Of a DNA stretch of 64,000 bases, positions 22,401 to 30,839 are shown in pieces; position 1 is the stretch's first letter, and every line of letters starts with the position of its first letter. Below the pieces are notes generated by a model that worked only from the letters and a program-made list of their open reading frames with translations, was not told the origin of the DNA and ran no database searches. Source of the stretch: Valencia hispanica (Eukaryota > Chordata > Actinopteri > Cyprinodontiformes > Valenciidae); the NCBI GenBank assembly GCA_963556495.2, contig OY747716.1, forward strand, positions 28,876,318 through 28,940,317. Direction: 5' to 3'. Made by a program: the position numbers and the translations under genes.

Positions 22401-25400
22401 TCTCTTGCAGATGTTACCTGACTGACTTAAATGAAGTTCCGGATTCAGGACCTGAGACACTAGGACAGAAGTCTCTTCTTTGTCTTGATCCGATGGATGC
22501 TGTTTGGACAGAAAGCGCTGGACAGCTACAGTGGCGTTGAGAGCTGGAATAAAAAGGCTTGATGAGTCTGTTTAAACCTTCTGTCACTTTATATACAGCC
22601 CATTAAAATGATACATTTAAAACAGAACACATTTGGATGAAGCTTACCAGTTGGGTCAGGTGCTCTGCCTGATCTGATGGGGGTCACAGGGACGTTTTCT
22701 TTGTCTCCTGGATGAGACCTAAGATGAGGACCTTTCTGTTTCTCTATTGCTCTACTCTGAGTCTTTGCTTTCCTTATATTTTTCCTGCAAACACAAACAA
22801 TGATTAGCATACATGTACACTTTCAATCAGAAGATTCATTAACATGATCATTCAATAAAAAATTTTTTTTTTTTTCACTGATGAACTAAATATACAACGT
22901 AAAAGAATTTGGAAAAACCAGAATTGGACAGTGCCATGTATACAATAATATATACATAGCTATCTATTATATATCATATATTTATATATGCTGTTTTCAC
23001 TCTGCCGGAAACACTCCATCTCTGCTCTGTAAAGGTGCTCTTTTCTGCGTGAAACAAGTGTGTCCGTTTCACTCACCCGACACAAACTATTTGGATGCTC
23101 AGGGAAAAACCCAGAAACCATCCAGACTCGAGCCCATCATAAACCGTTAGAACACCAGTTTCACAGTCCACAGTGAAGTGAGTTTAACAATGCCGTGGAG
23201 TCGGTTTTTGCCGTCTGTGGTTGTGGTGCAATGCACTCAGTGAAGGGAATAATACAGGAGCAGGAGACCTCCACATTTTTCAAATTCAACTCAAATGAAA
23301 CATCTTGGACACAACTAGGTGTTCAAACAGGTCAATGACCCCAAACACAGATCAAAACCAGTTTGGAATGGATAAAGCAAACAAATATTAACCTTCTGGA
23401 ATGAATTCAAGCCTAAAGAAAATTTACTTATATCAACTCTACCAGAAAACATTTCTGATACCCAGCATGCCTGAATCCTGTTGATGGCTGCAAAACTATG
23501 TGGCTTCTTTGCAAATGGGTAAGGAACTTTTAAACAAATATTACAGGGGGTGTACCTATATATTTGACCCTGTAGCTAGAATTGGTGTCAATTAGAGAAA
23601 ATCCACAATCACTCCAAACTTCTGGAATAAAATACTGTTGCTGAAATTCATCAAAGTTATTTGTTTTTTTATCCTGACCTTGAAAAGGGACATTTCAAGA
23701 GAATTGAACCCTAAATGAGGTGCAGATGAGAATAGTATGTAATCATCTGACTGGAATGCTTTAATTATGCTGGCTGTTGGTGCATAAATTAATACCTTCT
23801 GATCACACGACTCTCTGAGCTGCATGACGGATAGGTAGCCTCATCTCTGCCGTTGTCCTTTGAAACTTCTACTTCATTGAGAGCCTGAAAACCCCCCCCC
23901 ACATTTTTGCTGATAAAAAATGCCAGTGCCATCAAATATCCTTGAAGAAATCTAAAGGATAATAAAGTGTCAATATTACATACCTCTTGATCCATCATGG
24001 ATTGGCTGAGAAGGGACAGCTGGGTTGGAGGATCTGGTCTCTGGAGGACAGGCAGTTCTGAGTCAGAGTCACAGTTTGGAGCCGCAGTCACACTGGGATG
24101 CCCTATAGATGTACACAGGTAGAAATACTTACATAACTGAAGGAGGGCTGACAAATATTCTGAAAACTATACTATCTCAAACAGATTTACATAATCTCAG
24201 AGAGTTTATCCAAAAACATTCACCAGTGTGCCTCCGTGGAGCATCTCCAAACAGGTCCTTGACAACAGCCATGGCTCGGTCAGACCTGGCCAGCACATCC
24301 TGCAGCAGCAGCTGATCAGAGAAAACCTGCAGTAACACATCACCATTACCGTGAGCTGTGCTTGAAACTGTGTGGGAAACTAAAACAAAGGACAGATTGT
24401 TCATCCCGCACACCTCTCTAATGATGCTGAGGCTGGCCTGGTCCAGGGGTGCAGGGCTCCCCCCATTTCTGAGACGACGTTTCAGGGCCTTCTCTCTGAG
24501 CTCCCACTGAGCTGCAGCTTTATTGTGAGACTTGTGGCTCTCATGTCGATGACTCTGAAAAATTTAATCAAGGAAGAAGTCATTATCATTTAAAGCCCTA
24601 TATGCAATTAAATCATACATCCAAACACTGTGACCAGCTTCTTATGTACATAAATCATACAACAATAATTTGAAAACGTTGTTATGAATAAAAGAGCTTA
24701 CCAACTCAGCTGGGGTCAGCTTGTGCACAGAGAGGTCATTTACAGTGCTCTGAAACAAAAAGCTCAATGATTAGACTTTAAAATAAACTTGTTCAACAAA
24801 ATGTAAAAATAAAAGCAAATTAGCTCTTGGGTCTATGATTTTAGTGCAACAGTTGGGGGGGGGGGGGTAGTTTTAATAAAGAGCACTTCCTTCCTGCACA
24901 CATAGGATAGGATAGGTAAAGTAGCAGCAGTTGACTAACTTATTACAGGTAGGGAAGAGTTTCACGACTTTGCTGCTCTGGAGCGTTCAGGTGTGGCTCA
25001 CCACAAAGCCAAGGAGGAAAGACGTCAAAAACAACCTTAGAGAAGCAATTGTTGCTGCCCAATAAAGTCATTTCAAATTTGAACTCCGACATTCACAAGT
25101 GGAAAACATTTTAGACAATCGAGAGAAAACTTGGAAGCAGAGTTACTTGGAGGTCTGGCATGTTATCCTGGCAGCAGGGCGGAGCGTGGTGTAGAGAGCA
25201 GCTGCCCCATATACGGAGAGTATTAGTCCTCAACACAGCTGTCCGAGGTTCAAATCCCGACCCTGGGACTTTTGTTGCATGTTTTCACCCCCCTTCTCTC
25301 CCAGCCAATTTCCTGTCCATCTACTGCATTTAAAGGCCAATAGTGCCACAAAAAAACTTTTAAAAAAATTCCCAGCAGCTACATCCGAGTGTCTAAAGGC

Positions 25401-28400
25401 AAGGCAAGGCAATTTTATTTGTACAGCACACTTTCAACAGCAGGGCAATTCAAGGTGCCTTACATGATTTGGTGATTTAAAAAAACAAAAACACATGGAA
25501 TATAACATTGGAAATTAAAAGTAAAAGAAACACACATTACACATGATACACAATAAAGCAAGAGAGCATGAACACATTTCATACATATGACATCAAGAAT
25601 TTACTCGAAGGCAATTCTAAACAGATGGGTTTTTAGTCTCGATTTAAAGCAGTTCAGAGTTTCAGCAGCTCTACACTCGTCAGGAAGTCTGTTCCAGATA
25701 AGGGGAGCATAGAAACTGAAAGCTGCTTCTCCATGTTTAGTTCTGAGTCTAGGGATGTTTAGTAGGCTAGAGTTGGAGGACCTGAGTGGTCTTGGTGGTT
25801 GGTACTTTGACAACAGGTCTTCAACATATTTTGGTGCTAAGCCATGTAGTGATTTATAAACTAGTAGGAGTATTTTGAAGTCTATTCTCTGACCTACAGG
25901 GAGCCAGTGTAAGGACTTTAGAACTGGGGTGATGTGCTCTACTTTCCTGGTTCTAGTGAGGACGCGAGCGGCAGCATTCTGGATCAGCTGCAGCTGTCTG
26001 ATTGACTTTTTAGGCAGACTTGTGAAGACGCTGTTGCAGTAATCAATCCGACTAAAGATAAAAGCATGGATGAGTTTTTCCAGGTCCTGTTGCGACATCA
26101 GTCGTTTAATCCTAGAGATGTTCTTCAGGTGATAGAACGCTGATCTTGCTATTGCTTTTATGTGACCCTGAAAGTTCAGGTCTGAGTCCATTACTACACC
26201 TAGATTTGGGCCTGATCAGTAGTTTCTAGCTGTATTAATTGAAGCTGTGTGCTGACTCTTGATCGTTCCTCCTTGGGTTCAAAAATAATTACTTCAGTTT
26301 TGTTTCTATTCAGCTGGAGAAAGTTATGGCACATCCATCCATTTATTTGGTCAATGCATTGATTTAGGGTTTGAATGGGTTCAGAGTCACCTGGTGACAT
26401 TGTAATGTAGAGCTGAGTGTCATCCGCGTAGTTATAGTAGCTAATGTTATTGGTTGCTATAATCTTGCCTAACGGGAGCATGTAGATATTAAATAAGAGG
26501 GGCCCCAGGATGGAGCCCTGGGGCACCCCACATGTGATTTCTGTTCGTTCTGATGAAAAGTTTCCTAATGAAACATAGAAGTCCCTGTTCTTTCGGTAAG
26601 ACTCAAACCAGCCAAGTAGCGTACCAGAGAGTCCGACCCAGCTCTCCAGTCGTTCCAATAAAATATCTTGATCAACAGTGTCAAATGATGCACTGAGATC
26701 CAACAGAACCAGCACTGTGGTTCTACCACAGTCTGTATTTATGCGGATGTCATTAAATACTTTGACGAGGACAGTCTCAGTGCTGTGGTGAGCACGGAAA
26801 CCAGACTGAAAAACATCAAAACGGTTTGTCATTGTTAGGAAGCTATTTAACTGCTGAAACACAGCTTTTTCAATAATCTTACTGATGAATGGAAGATTAG
26901 AGATTGGCCTGTAGTTCTGCATTAACGTGCTGACCAGATTTCTCTTCTTTAGCAGTGGTTTAATAACTGCTGTTTTTAAAGCCTGAGGGAAGACACCTGA
27001 TAGCAGTGATGAGCTCACTATTAGAACAAGATGAGACCCAATAACAGGAAGAACCTTATTTAGAAAAGCTGTGGGTAGGATATCAAGACAGCAGGAGGAG
27101 GAGCTTAATTGGATAATGATTTTTTTCGAGGCTGTTCTGGTTTAATTCGTGGAATTCAGACATTTTCTCTACATTGTTGTTGATTGGGGATGGCACTGGT
27201 TGTGGGTTCGATATTGAGGTACAGATTGACCGTCTAATTGTTAGAATCTTTTCAGTGAAAAAGCTGGCAAATTCATTGCAGGCCCTGGTAGAGTTTAGTT
27301 CAGGGGCTACTGTCACTAAAGGATTAGTTAGTCTTCCCACTGTTGCAAATAGAGTCAGTGCATTATTAATGTTTCTGTTGATGATTTCAGAAAAGAACGA
27401 TTCCCTAGCATCTTTTATAGTTAGCTGATATCTATTCAGTCTCTCTTTGTAGATCTCACAGTGAACCTGGAGTCGAGTTTTCCGCCATTTTCTCTCGGCT
27501 CGTCAACACTCCCTTTTTTCACTACGTACCAGTGGATTACTTGTCCACGGAGACTTCTTTCTACCTGAGACTACTTTCACTTTAGTTGGAGCAATGGAAT
27601 CCATGATGTCTGAGATGTCTGAGACTGGGCGAGTTCTGGGGGACAGTAGGGGTTGATTTACTGCCTAAATATCAAATATCTGTAATAATCAGTGGGGGGA
27701 AGCTTCCAGGCTTATTGACACTAGTCCCAGGGGTTTGGTGTAGTCTAAGTTTAGGTGTTAATTGTGTCCCAAATTTGATTTGCTCGTTCAGTCTGTCTGT
27801 AAAGTTTCAAAATGGAGACTCATTTGATGTGGCTGAGTCACAGGAAGATGAATACTTAATCTCTGATGGTTGTTTATTTGTTCAGTCCTGTGGTGTCATC
27901 ATGACTTGCTGCTTTTGTTCTCTGATATCCGTGGGTGCCTCAAGGTCAGCTTTTGGGAGTAAGTGTTTAGCTTTCTGATTTTGATAAGAAAAAAGGTTTT
28001 TGTTGCCAACAGCAGCCTGGTCCGGAGGCTGCGTCATCTTTCTGGGAACTCAAGGCTGCAAATCTGTTTTTCAGCGGGATTCCAGGTGGAAAAATATCTC
28101 TTGTTTTTGGCTGAAACCTCTTGTTTACTTTTAGCAGAAGCAGCAGGTCTGGGTTCAGAGCTTTCTCTGTGCTGGAGTTTCTTTAGTTTTTTCTTCCTCA
28201 GAGAACAGGCTGGGGTTGATGCTTCCGTGCGTTTTAAAGCTGGCCAGGCTTTATTAGAGTGCAGAGTTCTGCCAGTATGACGTCTGTTTGCTGATGGAGT
28301 TGCGTTGTCCTGTGTTTTCTCTGTGACACAGGTAGACCGATGTAACACCGGGCTGATAGGCTGTTCCCTGTGTGTATTCAACGGTAAAGTTGTGTCGTTT

Positions 28401-29651
28401 CCATTATCAGCGTGGAGATCAAAATTAATTTCCAGACGACGTAGCTTCGTTTCAATGCCCTCAATTTTGTGGAGCAGTTTTTCAAAATCCTCAGCTGAGC
28501 AAAAAGCCATGTAGATAACTCCATAAAAAAGTAATCCAAGAAGAGATCCAGTCCAACACAGTAACTCCAGGGGCTGGGTAGATAAAGTAACTAAGAAAAG
28601 GTTAAGAAAAGAAAACGAAAGAAAAGAAAACAAGAAAACCAAACAGAAAAAATAAAGTGAACGGATCTGGAGAGAGACAGAGAGCAGCTGCTCCTCCTTC
28701 AGCAGTCTGCACTAAAGGCCTCTTAGGGTGATTGCTAAAACAAGCAGTATATTTAGAAGAAAAAAAACAGAAGTAGCACGTTTTTTAAATGTTTGCTAAG
28801 AGAATCATTTAGTCATTTAGTTTAAATGTGCAGAGAAAATGTTAGCAAAAATATTAAACAACAACAATAAGAAGAAGAAGGAAAAAAATCTGTTAAGAAT
28901 TGGAATAAAATAAGTGGAAACTAAGGTGCTACAATCAGATTAAAATAGAAGTTTAAATTGTATCCTGCTTTAGATAGTAAATACTGGACCCAAAATGGGC
29001 CCATTCTGTAGTTAAATGGTGCAGCTATTCAATTGGATGGCCACAGCTAGGTGGAATCAGTATTTCAAAGAGTCTTCTAATAGCTGTCAAGTGCGGTGGT
29101 TGGGAGCTGATGATTTACAGGGGTCTGGGTATCTTGTTGTCTCTGGGTCACCAGTGAACTCCTTTCTTTACCAAAGTATTATATTGGGTCATGGAAGTAA
29201 TGTTGTAAAGAGGAGTAAGCCAAAGTTCCTCCACAACTAAAAATCCCACCAAAGACGAGTAGGGGAGCTTGTTCTGCTTAAAGTGGCTCTACAAGATCTT
29301 GGTTTAAGAGAAGTGCTTAGTCCTCCACGCACAGCTTCATCTTCAGTTCAATAAATGAAAGTGTGGAATTTGCCTTCCCATAACTGTACTAAGGTTTCGT
29401 GTGCATGAAGTGTATTCATTTTTCTCTGAATACAAGCGAGGTCTCAAAGAAAACAAATATGGATTCCATGATTAATTACCCCTTTCGCCCGGTAAATTTT
29501 TGTGTTATGTTTTCCCCTTCGTAATACTTACCACCCAGTCTTTCCTGGTAGCTGTTGCCTTCTTAGGGCGGACGAGTCTTTTCCCTTTGGCTTGCTGCTG
29601 CTGCTGCTGCTGCTGCTGTTGCTGCTGTTGACGCCCCACTCTCACGAACAT
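16368..29651 (-). CDS. spice1: spindle and centriole-associated protein 1, full coding region over 17 exons
   Basis: SPICE1 is a coiled-coil centriolar and spindle protein needed for centriole duplication, spindle bipolarity and chromosome congression. Joining 17 exons with GT/AG junctions and consistent phase gives 768 aa, against about 855 in human. Family signatures in order are: N-terminal MFVRVGR followed by Q13 (residues 8-20), [13 protein letters not shown] (41 on), [14 protein letters not shown] (about 63-82), QDVLARSD (112-119), ALNATVAV (253-260), [13 protein letters not shown] (about 364-376), the coiled coil with LIDALTAE (388-431), VLLSPPRQ (about 499), a second helix near 570-595, LELNRQ and LLELIEQQK (about 666-687), and the C-terminal [11 protein letters not shown] non-coding first exon is likely (29,773 upward). 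The human segment carrying FLQQLTEEN has no counterpart between exons 6 and 7. Introns hold several transposons, including a 3.3 kb L2. Identification is confident; individual junctions are predictions. Confidence 0.93.
16502..16556 (-). CDS. spice1: spice1 coding exon 16
   Basis: 55 bp, [18 protein letters not shown], phase 2 to 0. TGTTGCAG acceptor, GTGCAG donor. Confidence 0.75.
16635..16698 (-). CDS. spice1: spice1 coding exon 15
   Basis: 64 bp reading [20 protein letters not shown]. The donor GTGAGT overlaps an in-frame TGA: failure to splice here would stop the protein at once. Splicing is preferred because exons 16 and 17 restore the conserved C-terminus in phase. Confidence 0.8.
16771..16948 (-). 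CDS. spice1: spice1 coding exon 14
   Basis: 178 bp. Reads [20 protein letters not shown] then ELIEQQK and SVSPIPPS, matching human [25 protein letters not shown] and SPPMSP. TACTCAG acceptor, GTAGGC donor. Confidence 0.9.
17924..18336 (-). CDS. spice1: spice1 coding exon 13 (longest)
   Basis: 413 bp with no stop in the joined frame. Ser-rich, with the helix [20 protein letters not shown], related to human MTRIADLTLQNSAIKAHM. Ends phase 0 at SSSSQ then GTGAGA. Confidence 0.88.
18417..18530 (-). CDS. spice1: spice1 coding exon 12
   Basis: 114 bp, phase 1 at both ends. Contains [12 protein letters not shown], aligned with human VLLTPPRQKSN. GTACAG acceptor, GTAACT donor. Confidence 0.85.
18615..18750 (-). 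CDS. spice1: spice1 coding exon 11
   Basis: 136 bp. Continues the coiled coil ([20 protein letters not shown]) and ends in phase 1 after SQTY. GAACAG acceptor, GTATTA donor. Confidence 0.82.
18843..18974 (-). CDS. spice1: spice1 coding exon 10 (coiled coil)
   Basis: 132 bp, phase 0. Heptad-rich [20 protein letters not shown] followed by [18 protein letters not shown], matching human [18 protein letters not shown]. Confidence 0.9.
19157..20395 (+). mobile_element. CR1/L2-type LINE fragment, interrupted by another LINE end
   Basis: Starts beside a Tc1-like end (AAAAGTATTCACAACCCTTT, 19160-19180). Plus-strand L2-type ORF2 pieces follow: SCGVPQGS (19345-19370), [16 protein letters not shown] (19511-19560), [20 protein letters not shown] (19654-19712), and after the break NSLPPDP and [15 protein letters not shown] (20163-20252). 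Stops and frameshifts are frequent. It lies in the spice1 intron between exons 9 and 10. Confidence 0.75.
19930..20075 (+). mobile_element. short L2 3' end nested in another L2
   Basis: This piece closely matches the 3' terminus of the L2 at 25,393-25,540 (opposite strand), including AATCACCAAATCATGTAA, CCCTGCTGTTGAAAGTGTGC and ATACAAATAAAATTGCCTTG. The host LINE frame stops at its left edge and resumes at its right edge. CTCTTC occurs on both sides (19,918 and 20,074), a possible target duplication. Confidence 0.75.
20446..21095. mobile_element. hAT-like non-autonomous element (GTGTCAAACTC type) with internal insertion
   Basis: Inverted ends: left GTGTCAAACTCGAGGCCC (20449), right GGCCC...CGAGTTTGACACCCCTG (21063-21095). 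This is a very common vertebrate/fish hAT-type terminus. The interior (about 20,593-20,940) holds a second repeat with TAGTCCCATTTGACACTCTT and a perfect hairpin. No transposase frame. Confidence 0.65.
20903..20936. repeat. perfect 13-bp hairpin
   Basis: GTTAGCTGGTCCG, an 8-nt loop, then CGGACCAGCTAAC. It is inside the hAT-like element and may be the tip of the nested repeat. Confidence 0.85.
21273..21300. repeat. 11-bp hairpin in a longer imperfect palindrome
   Basis: CACAATCCTGC, loop GACTAA, GCAGGATTGTG. The flanks AATCACTC (21265) and GAGTGATT (21306) extend the pairing with a 5-nt asymmetry. Confidence 0.8.
21470..21675 (+). mobile_element. Tc1-like transposase fragment
   Basis: Plus strand contains ATGTGTGGCAGATGCCAAC and TATGGTGGCAGCAGCATCAT (21616), the DNA behind the [11 protein letters not shown] motif of Tc1 transposases. 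No ends are visible. Confidence 0.65.
22048..22325 (-). CDS. spice1: spice1 coding exon 9
   Basis: 278 bp. Contains [16 protein letters not shown] and [18 protein letters not shown], the latter highly conserved (human QGLTGFTLSLVSSLCRLV). Ends phase 0 with LIRK then GTACTT. Confidence 0.9.
22418..22543 (-). CDS. spice1: spice1 coding exon 8
   Basis: 126 bp, phase 1 at both ends. Starts [14 protein letters not shown], matching human ALNATNAVKRLQTRL. TTCCAG acceptor, GTAACA donor. Confidence 0.85.
22648..22784 (-). CDS. spice1: spice1 coding exon 7
   Basis: 137 bp. Reads [19 protein letters not shown], then [12 protein letters not shown]. Phase fits directly to exon 6, so either no exon lies between them or a 3n-length one was missed. 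TTTGCAG acceptor, GTAAGC donor. Confidence 0.82.
23285..23575 (+). mobile_element. probable Tc1-like remnant
   Basis: Contains CAATGACCCCAAACACAGATC (DNDPKHT-type region) and CCTGTTGATGGCTGC, and ends TATATATTTGACCCTGTAG. No transposase frame. Sits in the intron between spice1 exons 6 and 7. Confidence 0.5.
23796..23884 (-). CDS. spice1: spice1 coding exon 6
   Basis: 89 bp. Reads [20 protein letters not shown], matching human ALNDVDGEEEG, and ends in phase 2. The acceptor follows a long T/G tract; the GTATTA donor is weak but in frame. Confidence 0.78.
23984..24102 (-). CDS. spice1: spice1 coding exon 5
   Basis: 119 bp. Completes the split Gly codon and reads [16 protein letters not shown] through MMDQE. 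Donor GTATGT. Confidence 0.82.
24224..24326 (-). CDS. spice1: spice1 coding exon 4
   Basis: 103 bp, ends in phase 1. Reads [20 protein letters not shown], the counterpart of human MQDVLEKSDHLIAAAKEL. ACTGCAG acceptor. Confidence 0.88.
24414..24554 (-). CDS. spice1: spice1 coding exon 3
   Basis: 141 bp in phase 0. Contains [20 protein letters not shown] and ends LSIIRE, aligned with human [26 protein letters not shown] donor. Confidence 0.88.
24702..24749 (-). CDS. spice1: spice1 coding exon 2
   Basis: 48 bp in phase 0, reading [16 protein letters not shown], close to human TVTDLTVHRATPEDL. TTGTTTCAG acceptor, GTAAGC donor. Confidence 0.88.
25181..25385 (+). mobile_element. tRNA-derived SINE
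   Basis: The head has an A-box-like GTGGTGTAGAGAGCAG (25188) and a B box GGTTCAAATCC (25247-25257). A non-tRNA body with CAATTTCCTGTCCATCTAC follows, then an A-rich end (AAAAAACTTTTAAAAAA). The lack of a cloverleaf excludes a functional tRNA gene. It abuts the L2 3' end at 25,393. Confidence 0.65.
25601..26191 (-). pseudogene. LINE ORF2 C-terminal part
   Basis: 196 codons beginning [12 protein letters not shown]. Holds [51 protein letters not shown] and WNRLPDECR, the conserved post-RT region of fish L2 LINEs. Separated from the RT core by a frameshift with nearby stops. Confidence 0.85.
26200..27018 (-). pseudogene. LINE ORF2 reverse transcriptase core
   Basis: 272 codons. RT motifs in order are [20 protein letters not shown] (fingers), [34 protein letters not shown] (motif A with catalytic Asp), [18 protein letters not shown] (motif B), [11 protein letters not shown] (motif C, YADD catalytic pair) and [13 protein letters not shown]. 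These are L2/CR1-clade features. The frame shifts near 26.2 kb into the C-terminal part. Part of the intronic LINE, not a host gene. Confidence 0.85.
28034..28642 (-). pseudogene. LINE ORF1-like protein
   Basis: 202 codons open. After a hydrophobic N-terminal run (probably non-coding read-through before an internal Met), it holds a heptad-like [20 protein letters not shown] followed by a Ser/Thr/Lys-rich basic tail with [10 protein letters not shown]. This fits the coiled-coil plus basic form of LINE ORF1 proteins. It lies upstream of RT on the same strand. No catalytic motif. A host gene is unlikely. Confidence 0.55.
29532..29651 (-). CDS. spice1: spice1 coding exon 1 (polyQ)
   Basis: Encodes 40 aa, MFVRVGR then 13 Gln (mixed CAG/CAA codons) then a basic stretch ending RKDWV. 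The ATG follows directly on a TTTACTGTAG acceptor. The donor is GTAAGTATT. Confidence 0.88.
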
Positions 29652-29895
29652 CTACAGTAAATTAGCTCAGAAGTTACATTTCAAAAGAAACACAAAAATA
29701 ACTACCGCGACCCTCCTCTACTTCAAACAACTAGTTCTGGCCTCAGGACGAATTAAACCTGGAAACACTTACATTTTCAGTCTGGAGGAATAATGAGAAG
29801 GAAACGAGGATTTTTACGTGGATATGAAATTCACATAAAAGCTAACGTTTTTTAAAACTGTCGCGCGCCACTTCCTGTGCTGTTGCCACGGATAC
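29652..29895 (-). promoter_or_regulatory. spice1 5'UTR exon, first intron and proximal promoter
   Basis: On the minus strand a GTAAGTG donor (29,772-29,767) follows a probable non-coding first exon ending at 29,773. The matching acceptor TTTACTGTAG ends right before the ATG. Upstream lie an ETS-like CAGGAAGTG (plus 29,869-29,877 as CACTTCCTG) and an X-box-like GTATCCGTGGCAAC (29,882-29,895). RFX X-boxes are typical of ciliary/centriolar genes. No TATA box was seen. Confidence 0.55.
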
Positions 29896-30040
29896 ATTTG
29901 CGTCCTTCTCTGTATCACATGACAACACTTAATGCTCACTAACGCCACCAAGCGGCCTGACTGAATGTGTGAATGATGTATTCTCAAAGCAGCGTTTTTC
30001 ACAGGCATGTGGTCACTAAACTGTCTGAGATTATATATCA

Positions 30041-30130
30041 GAGCCGGCCCAAGGCATAAGCGAACTAAGCCACTGCTTGGGCCCCAAAACCATCTGGGGC
30101 CTCCCATAAATGTTGAAATTGAACACAGGC
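30041..30130. repeat. interspersed repeat end (GAGCCGGCCCAAGGCATAAG type)
   Basis: AGAGCCGGCCCAAGGCATAA and CCACTGCTTGGGCCCC form a recognisable teleost repeat terminus. The AT-rich sequence after it up to about 30,350 has no coding content. The other end was not identified. Confidence 0.45.
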
Positions 30131-30826
30131 TAAAACTTTGTTTTTTGAAAATATCAGAATATTATTACATTTTATTTTATTTTATTTTGCTTTTTATTAA
30201 AAATTTTAAGATTTAAAGAACTTGGCAAGTTTACTTTGTAGCAAACTATTAGCCTAATTTTTTAATTTAAAACATATTAAAATTAAAGTTTAATTTTTAT
30301 TACTCTTTTTTCTTACATTAAAAATTGATTAATTTTTAATCACTTTTTAATCATCATTGGTGGTTGTGTTACCATCCGATGGTACGACTTTAACCTTTTC
30401 CTTGTGTTTCAGTCTCAGATTGTCTCAGAAAATATGAACCAATTATCAGATCCTAAAAGATTTTAGGATCAGCCCATTAAACTTCGCGTCCTCTCCCAGA
30501 TTAGACCAAATATTGATTGAAACGCTGTTAGTGGGGGTGGTTTTAACAGGAAGAAGCCCCCCCCCCCCACACACACACAAGTCAAAATCTGCATAAGGCC
30601 CCATTAGACTTTGTCTGTGACATAATCTATTAGCAACTCTACAAAAGAAGCCGTGCCAACACAGACAGCTCAACTAATACCAGAACTACAAGCCCATATC
30701 CCAGATAGCATCATGTTTGTCTCCAACACAGTGTCAAGTCTTTGTTAGTATCATCTAACACATCAACCCAAGGTGTTAGAATAAACCCCGCCTACGGGTT
30801 GAGTTGGTTGGCAAGGCAGGGCAACA

Positions 30827-30839
30827 CCACTAGATGGCA
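30827..30839 (+). promoter_or_regulatory. CTCF-like core motif
   Basis: CCACTAGATGGCA fits the CTCF core at each position read. It lies between the divergent spice1 and shisa2 genes. Confidence 0.45.

Larger units (their letters stand above)
25393..28720 (-). mobile_element. 3.3 kb L2-type LINE in spice1 intron, endonuclease region missing
   Basis: The 3' end (25,393) ends in TACAAATAAAATTGCCTTGCC on the minus strand. From 5' to 3' on the minus strand are: an ORF1-like coiled-coil/basic protein (28,642-28,034), a short spacer frame, a linker resuming near 27,600 with SGRKKSPW, the RT (27,018-26,200) and a C-terminal ORF2 part (26,191-25,601). The stretch that should hold the AP endonuclease is not recognisable between 28.0 and 27.6 kb, so an internal deletion is inferred. 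Stop codons near 27.66 and a frameshift near 26.2 kb make it inactive. It is the most complete LINE in the window. Confidence 0.82.

Noticed and set aside
25181..25270. tRNA gene
   Set aside because: A and B box traces are present but there is no cloverleaf, and a SINE body follows.
28990..29400. Possible transposase or conserved exon in the spice1 intron
   Set aside because: The 74-codon frame has no motif and no matching spice1 segment; left unassigned.
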